Positions 57,467 through 64,000 of a stretch of DNA of 64,000 bases are shown here, one piece after another (within the stretch, counting starts at the first letter, position 1; each line of letters opens with the position of its first letter). A model generated the notes under the pieces. That model saw nothing but the letters and a program-made list of their open reading frames with translations, had not been told where the DNA came from and ran no database searches. The position numbers and the translations under genes were made by a program. The stretch covers positions 1,120,001 through 1,184,000 of the forward strand of contig NC_054875.1 of NCBI RefSeq assembly GCF_018320785.1, read 5' to 3'. Source of the DNA: Cheilinus undulatus. Its lineage: Eukaryota > Chordata > Actinopteri > Labriformes > Labridae.

Positions 57467-60400
57467 GTCCACATGAATCCTACCTGAGCCCAGGTCTATA
57501 ATCTACATGAATCCTACCTGAGCCCAGCTCTATAATCTACATGAATCCTACCCGAGCCCAGGTCTATAATCTACATGAATCCTACCCGAGCCCAGCTCTA
57601 TAATCTACATGGATCCTACCTGAGCCCAGCTCTATAATCTACATGAATCCTACCCGAGCCCAGGTCTATAATCTACATGAATCCTACCTGAGCCCAGCTC
57701 TATAATCTACATGAATCCTACCTGAGCCCAGCTCTATAATCTACATGAATCCTACCTGAGCCCAGCTCTATAATCTACATGAATCCTACCCGAGCCCAGC
57801 TCTATAATCTACATGAATCCTACCCGAGCCCAGCTCTATAATCTACATGAATCCTACCTGAGCCCAGCTCTATAATCTACATGAATCCTACCTGAGCCCA
57901 GCTCTATAATCTACATGAATCCTACCCGAGCCCAGCTCTATAATCTACATGAATCCTACCTGAGCCCAGCTCTATAATCTACATGAATCCTACCTGAGCC
58001 CAACTCTATAATCTACATGAATCCTACCTGAGCCCAACTCTATAATCTACATAAATCCTACCTGAGCCCAACTCTATAATCTACATGAATCCTACCTGAG
58101 CCCAGCTCTATAATCTACATGAATCCTGAGCCCAGGTCTATAATATACATGAATCCTACCTGAGCCCAACTCTATAATCTACATGAATCCTACCTGAGCC
58201 CAGCTCTATAATCTACATGAATCCTACCTGAGCCCAACTCTATAATCTACATGAATCCTACCTGAGCCCAGCTCTCTGGTCCACATGAATCCTACCTGAG
58301 CCCAGGTCTATAATCTACATGAATCCTACCTGAGCCCAGGTCTATAATCTACATGAATCCTACCTGAGCCCAGCTCTATAATCTACATGAATCCTACCTG
58401 AGCCCAGCTCTATAATCTACATGAATCCTACCTGAGCCCAGCTCTATAATCTACATGAATCCTACCTGAGCCCAGCTCTATAATCTACATGAATCCTACC
58501 TGAGCCCAGCTCTATAATCTACATGAATCCTACCTGAGCCCAGGTCTATAATCTACATGAATCCTACCTGAGCCCAGCTCTATAATCTACATGAATCCTA
58601 CCTGAGCCCAGGTCTATAATCTACATGAATCCTGAGCCCAGCTCTATAATCTACATGAATCCTGAGCCCAGCTCTATAATCTACATGAATCCTACCCGAG
58701 CCCAGCTCTATAATCTACATGGATCCTACCTGAGCCCAGCTCTATAATCTACATGAATCCTACCTGAGCCCAGCTCTATAATCTACATGAATCCTACCTG
58801 AGCCCAGGTCTATAATCTACATGAATCCTACCTGAGCCCAGCTCTATAATCTACATGAATCCTACCTGAGCCCAGCTCTATAATCTACATGAATCCTACC
58901 TGAGCCCAGGTCTATAATCTACATGAATCCTACCCGAGCCCAGCTCTATAATCTACATGAATCCTACCCGAGCCCAGCTCTATAATCTACATGAATCCTA
59001 CCCGAGCCCAGCTCTATAATCTACATGAATCCTACCTGAGCCCACCTCTGTGGTCCACATGAATCCTACCTGAGCCCAGCTCTATAATCTACATAAATCC
59101 TACCTGAGCCCAACTCTATAATCTACATGAATCCTACCTGAGCCCAGGTCTATAATCTACATGAATCCTACCTGAGCCCACCTCTGTGGTCCACATGAAT
59201 CCTACCTGAGCCCAGCTCTATAATCTACATAAATCCTACCTGAGCCCAACTCTATAATCTACATGAATCCTACCTGAGCCCAGCTCTATAATCTACATGA
59301 ATCCTACCTGAGCCCAGGTCTATAATCTACATGAATCCTACCTGAGCCCAGCTCTATAATCTACATGAATCCTACCTGAGCCCAGGTCTATAATCTACAT
59401 GAATCCTACCTGAGCCCACCTCTGTGGTCCACATGAATCCTACCTGAGCCCAGGTCTATAATCTACATGAATCCTACCTGAGCCCACCTCTGTGATCCAC
59501 ATGAATCCTACCTGAGCCCAGGTCTATAATCTACATGAATCCTACCTGAGCCCACCTCTGTGGTCCACATGAATCCTACCTGAGCCCAGGTCTATAATCT
59601 ACATGAATCCTACCTGAGCCCAGGTCTATAATCTACATGAATCCTACCTGAGCCCAGCTCTATAATCTACATGAATCCTACCTGAGCCCAGCTCTATAAT
59701 CTACATAAATCCTACCTGAGCCCAGGTCTATAATCTACATGAATCCTACCTGAGCCCAGGTCTATAATCTACATGAATCCTACCTGAGCCCACCTCTGTG
59801 GTCCACATGAATCCTACCTGAGCCCAGGTCTATAATCTACATGAATCCTACCTGAGCCCACTTCTGTGGTCCACATGAATCCTACCTGAGCCCAGCTCTA
59901 TAATCCACATGAATCCTACCTGAGCCCAGCTCTATAATCTACATAAATCCTACCTGAGCCCAGGTCTATAATCTACATGAATCCTACCTGAGCCCAGCTC
60001 TATAATCTACATAAATCCTACCTGAGCCCAGCTCTATAATCTACATGAATCCTACCTGAGCCCAGCTCTATAATCTACATAAATCCTACCTGAGCCCAGC
60101 TCTATAATCTACATGAATCCTACCTGAGCCCAGGTCTATAATCTACATGAATCCTACCTGAGCCCACCTCTGTGGTCCACATGAATCCTACCTGAGCCCA
60201 GCTCTATAATCTACATGAATCCTACCTGAGCCCAGGTCTATAATCTACATGAATCCTACCTGAGCCCAGCTCTATAATCTACATGAATCCTACCCGAGCC
60301 CAGGTCTATAATCTACATGAATCCTACCCGAGCCCAGGTCTATAATCTACATGAATCCTACCTGAGCCCAGGTCTATAATCTACATGAATCCTACCTGAG

Positions 60401-61130
60401 CCCAGGTCTATAATCTACATGAATCCTACCTGAGCCCAGCTCTATAATCTACATGAATCCTACCCGAGCCCAGCTCTATAATCTACATAAATCCTACCTG
60501 AGCCCAGCTCTATAATCTACATGAATCCTACCTGAGCCCAGCTCTATAATCTACATGAATCCTACCTGAGCCCAGCTCTATAATCTACATGAATCCTACC
60601 TGAGCCCAGGTCTATAATCTACATGAATCCTACCTGAGCCCACCTCTGTGGTCCACATGAATCCTACCTGAGCCCAGCTCTATAATCTACATGAATCCTA
60701 CCTGAGCCCAGGTCTATAATCTACATGAATCCTACCTGAGCCCACCTCTGTGGTCCACATGAATCCTACCTGAGCCCAGGTCTATAATCTACATGAATCC
60801 TACCTGAGCCCACTTCTGTGGTCCACATGAATCCTACCTGAGCCCAGCTCTATAATCTACATGAATCCTACCTGAGCCCAGGTCTATAATCTACATGAAT
60901 CCTACCTGAGCCCACCTCTGTGGTCCACATGAATCCTACCTGAGCCCAGCTCTATAATCTACATGAATCCTACCTGAGCCCACCTCTGTGGTCCACATGA
61001 ATCCTACCTGAGCCCAGGTCTATAATCTACATGAATCCTACCTGAGCCCACCTCTGTGGTCCACATGAATCCTACCTGAGCCCAGCTCTATAATCTACAT
61101 GAATCCTACCTGAGCCCACCTCCTTAGTCC
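57467..61130. repeat. 34-bp minisatellite, about 107 copies
   Basis: Units of TCTATAATCTACATGAATCC plus TACCTGAGCCCAGC. Variants are TACCCGAG, GGTCTATAA, CAACTC, ACATAAATC and a distinct CCTCTGTGGTCCACATG type that becomes frequent in the right half; three units lack TACC. On the minus strand every standard unit contains GGGCTCAG|GTAGGATT, a splice-donor-like sequence. Confidence 0.95.
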
Positions 61131-61375
61131 ACACTGATCCCATGAACCGGACTCTGGGGTCCTGCGTCCTCTGATCGGGGCCCTGATGTGAAGCAGCGTT
61201 AGTGAACAAAGACCACAGGAGCACACGGACTTTGTCAAAGTTATTATTGTAGAATACTTTGTTGTATTTTTTCTTTCATACAGACAAAAGGTGTTGGACT
61301 TAATTCCCATTAAATTCTCTTAGATTCCATACAGATTTAGTCTACAGTATACAGGTGTGTTCTTCCTCATATATA

Positions 61376-62400
61376 GATATTTATTCGCTTAAATAACAGG
61401 CAGGTAACTCTTTAATATATTCAATAGTCTTTATGGATTTTTTTGTTTGGTTTTTTTTTTTGTCTTTTGTTGATTTCAGCACAGTTGGGGCTGTATTTCC
61501 TGTTGGTAGAAGAGCGCTGCGATGTGCATGAACGGGGACCGCTCCACTGTCCGTATTTACAACAGTATGTATAATGAATAATGTAAAACCTCTGTTCATC
61601 TGGTCCTAACATGGCAGTAAATACTGTTAGCAGATCTAAAAGAGCAGCCTAACGATGCTCGTCACTTCTGCAGTCTCTAGCTCTGCAGCAGCCTCCCTCT
61701 CTCCTCGCCGTCCACCTCGTCTGTCCCTCTTCTTCTCTATTTACAGATCGCCGTCTCCAGTCTTAGGAAGAGACGAGAAGCTTCCACACACGCCACAGCC
61801 TGTTCAACGACAGGAAACACAGCCCTAAGATTATGCTCAGGAGAATGTGCAACTGTCTTTCCATCCAGTGGGAGACACTGGAGGAGAACTCAAAAATAAT
61901 CATCAGAATAATCATATACAAGCGCTTCCATTTTGTTGTTCCTCTCTTTACAAAAAGCAAAAAGGATTCAAAGAAAGAAACATCCAAAATAAATAAAAAA
62001 CAAGTGTAACAGGAACATAGTACCTGTAAATCAAAGATGCACATGTGCACATTTGGGCGGTCTGTACAGTAGTGGTGCAGTTGTACAATTTATAATTCTG
62101 ATAAATATAATATATTCTTTTTCACATTGTGTTTGCCTTCTGTGAAACTGTCTCACAACATCATGATGGAACGTGGCAGGACGGATGGACAGAAATGGAA
62201 CTGGACAGTCAAATTTACACCATGTCTCTGTGTTTGTGTACCGTAGAAAGCATCGTAGCGCTAAGAGGAGCTGATCTAGAACGGGTCAGACCTGGACAGG
62301 TACGGATCTGTACGCGTGTTAGGGGTGACCCCGAAGAGGCCCAGAGTCCACGGAGCTCATCCGCTCCAGCTCTGCGGGGGCGTTAGACGTCAGGTTTGGA
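61376..62400 (-). other. Possible terminal exon and 3' UTR of an unidentified minus-strand gene
   Basis: Reading the minus strand from about 62400, an acceptor-like GACGTCTAACGCCCCCGCAG is followed by a frame ending AELERMSSVDSGPLRGHP and stop TAA (about 62320). Below this lies about 0.9 kb of frame-poor AT-rich sequence and a minus-strand AATAAA (TTTATT at about 61379-61384). This is what a last exon plus 3' UTR would look like. The peptide was not recognised and the upstream exons lie beyond or in repeat-rich sequence, so the call is weak. Confidence 0.3.
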
Positions 62401-63525
62401 TCAGTCTGTCAGTTTTAGTCTGGGGTCTAGTCTGGTTAGAGGAGGGGTACTCTGGAAAAGACTGGCTACTGCGGGTCCATTTAAACCCTTTTGTTCCACT
62501 TTTTCTGCCTGTTTGATTTGAACCTGTTTTAAGAAAAGGGACTGACATTTTTAAGAAGGTCATATGACATTAAAAATATTAGTTTCTTTGATAAGAATGA
62601 TTGTTATTCAGGTTAAAACTAAATATGATTATCACAGCTTAACTACACAGTGGATCATGGTTTAGCTGACCTCCATGGGCCCCAGAGAGCTCTCTTTTAC
62701 CCCCCCCCCCCTATGAACGGCCTTGGCCTGTAAGCCTGTTAAGTTAAACTCACTTATTCAGCGCCTGCAGACACAGGGAGTCCTGGATCATGGTTTACAA
62801 AGTGTTTAAATACTTTATGAACCCCTGAAGTTACATATGCTGAAAGAAATAAAAATATAAGTCCCTAGTGTGCGTGCAAAACTATCTTGTGAGAAAGTTT
62901 TTATGCACACAAGAAACATTCAGTAGTTTTTTCTGCTAATGTCCCTTTAGGGGCATAGGGCTAACTTTTTAGCCTTGTGCATAATGTAATTCATATTAAT
63001 GAGAAATATTACACCCGGGCCGGAAACCTCCAGAAACGACTCCACAGATCCAAGTTCATCATAAATGTCTAGGCAAAACTAGAAACGGGGACAAAAACTA
63101 GTACTGCATCCTGCTGCATGGCTGTTGGGAATCAGTGTGATCAGGCTGATTCTGCAGTTGATGCGCGCTAACATTGAATTCTATTAAAACTAGCCACTGA
63201 CAAGCTAACAGATGTAGCATTGCTTTGTGCTCATTTTCACATAAGACACTGTTTATCTTTGACAACAATAGCTTAAATACTTAAAAATGTGTAAAATAAA
63301 TAATTTCACAGGTAAAATGAAATTATGTCGCCTAAAATTGCTGCTTTCTTCTTCTATTGTTTATTAATGACGGTTAGCAAAGAGCTAACAGACAGGTTTA
63401 GCCATTGTTTGGCCATAGTAAAACAAAACAGGAAAAACAGTTAGACTGAGATGAAGGTAGCCTTAAACATTTGTGTTTTCTTCTTAAATTACAGACTCAG
63501 TTTTTGAATATGATGGTCCAGGTTT
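62401..63525. other. No gene recognised; contains a dispersed repeat fragment
   Basis: About 62650-62740 (CTGACCTCCATGGGCCCCAG, AGAGCTCTCTTTTACCCCCC, TATGAACGGCCTTGGCC) is the reverse of the segment at 11000-11090. The remainder is AT-rich without features. Confidence 0.45.
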
Positions 63526-64000
63526 ATCTGGGTCACCTCTGTCTGTGGGGGTCCCCCCTTGTTGTCAGGGTCCCCACTGCCCATCTGTGTTGATGTGGGG
63601 GTCACCTCTGTCTGTAGGGGTCACCTCTGTCTGTAGGTGTCACCTCTGTCTGTAGGGGTCACCTCTGTCTGTGGGGGTCACCTCTGTCTGTCAGGGTCAC
63701 CCCTCTCTGTCGGGATCCCCTCTGTCTGTCTGTTTTTTTGGTAGGGGGTTGGGGTCCCCTCCTCTATGTCAGGGTTCCCCCGTCAGTCTCTGATTGTGCT
63801 GGGGTCACTCCTAGTTGTCGGGGTCACCCCTCTCTGTCAGGTCACCCCTTGTTGTCAGGGTCCCCACTGCCCATCTGTGTTGATGTGGGAGTCACCCCTG
63901 GTTGTTGGGGTCACCCCTCTCTGTCGGGTCCCCCCGGTTGTCGGGGTCCCCCCTGTCCGTCTGTGTTGGTGTGGGGGTCCCCCCTGGTTGTCAGGGTCAC
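63526..64000. repeat. Degenerate G/C-rich minisatellite running off the right edge
   Basis: Diverged units of GGGGTCACCTCTGTCTGT(A/C) (about 18-20 bp), mixed with GGGGTCCCCCCTTGTTGTCA and GTGTTGATGTGGG phrases. A longer block, CCCTTGTTGTCAGGGTCCCC followed by ACTGCCCATCTGTGTTGATG, occurs twice (63556 and 63846), so there is higher-order structure of about 290 bp. Confidence 0.85.

Noticed and set aside
1-64000. Retrovirus-like or other capsid-bearing elements, tRNA or rRNA genes
   Set aside because: No long terminal repeats, polymerase motifs, or RNA gene boxes could be recognised on either strand by eye.

Overview
The window is vertebrate nuclear DNA, most likely from a percomorph-type teleost fish. 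Spliced genes with GT-AG introns encode clear orthologues of vertebrate proteins. Between them lie fish-type hAT, Tc1 and foldback DNA elements, microsatellites and an exceptional load of minisatellites. By my tally tandem arrays with units of about 14-90 bp fill roughly 23 kb, over a third of the window. No RNA gene, CRISPR array or retrovirus-like element was seen.

Layout, left to right. (1) 1-10.5 kb: emd-like LEM-domain gene (+), six coding exons at 693-10011; its first two visible introns are almost entirely minisatellite. (2) 10.5-13.7 kb: a hAT-like element and a 44-bp array. (3) 14.0-20.6 kb: ninjurin gene (-), with a 30-bp array beside its last visible coding exon and a Tc1 fossil, microsatellites and a GAACACGC array in intron 1. 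(4) 22.885-23.397 kb: mrpl49 (+) as one uninterrupted reading frame. (5) 26.24-33.90 kb: haus7 (-), nine coding exons, one intron filled by a 3.4-kb 14-bp array. (6) 35.81-43.33 kb: las1l (+), two coding exons split by a 5.8-kb intron that is mostly a 68/69-bp array. (7) 45.3-51.4 kb: crebzf (+), with a noncoding first exon, a minisatellite-filled 5' UTR intron and a single coding exon. (8) 51.4-64 kb: no confident gene; hAT and foldback elements, a 3.7-kb 34-bp array, and a possible terminal exon and 3' UTR of an unidentified minus-strand gene near 61.4-62.4 kb.

The genes are housekeeping in character: inner nuclear membrane (emd), plasma membrane (ninjurin), mitoribosome (mrpl49), spindle augmin (haus7), rRNA processing (las1l) and a bZIP regulator (crebzf). 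They do not form a pathway. haus7 and las1l are divergent, about 1.9 kb apart.

The most unusual signals are: (a) the 63-bp array in emd and the 68-bp array in las1l both straddle a 5' splice site, so the exon end plus a usable-looking GT donor is copied about 14 and 25 times; (b) haus7, las1l and crebzf share a roughly 70-bp module at their 5' ends, with a near-CTCF core and a GAAGAAG tail at constant spacing; (c) a Tc1 transposase fossil whose first catalytic motif has itself become a 30-bp minisatellite. All coordinates come from reading by eye; no alignment or database search was run.
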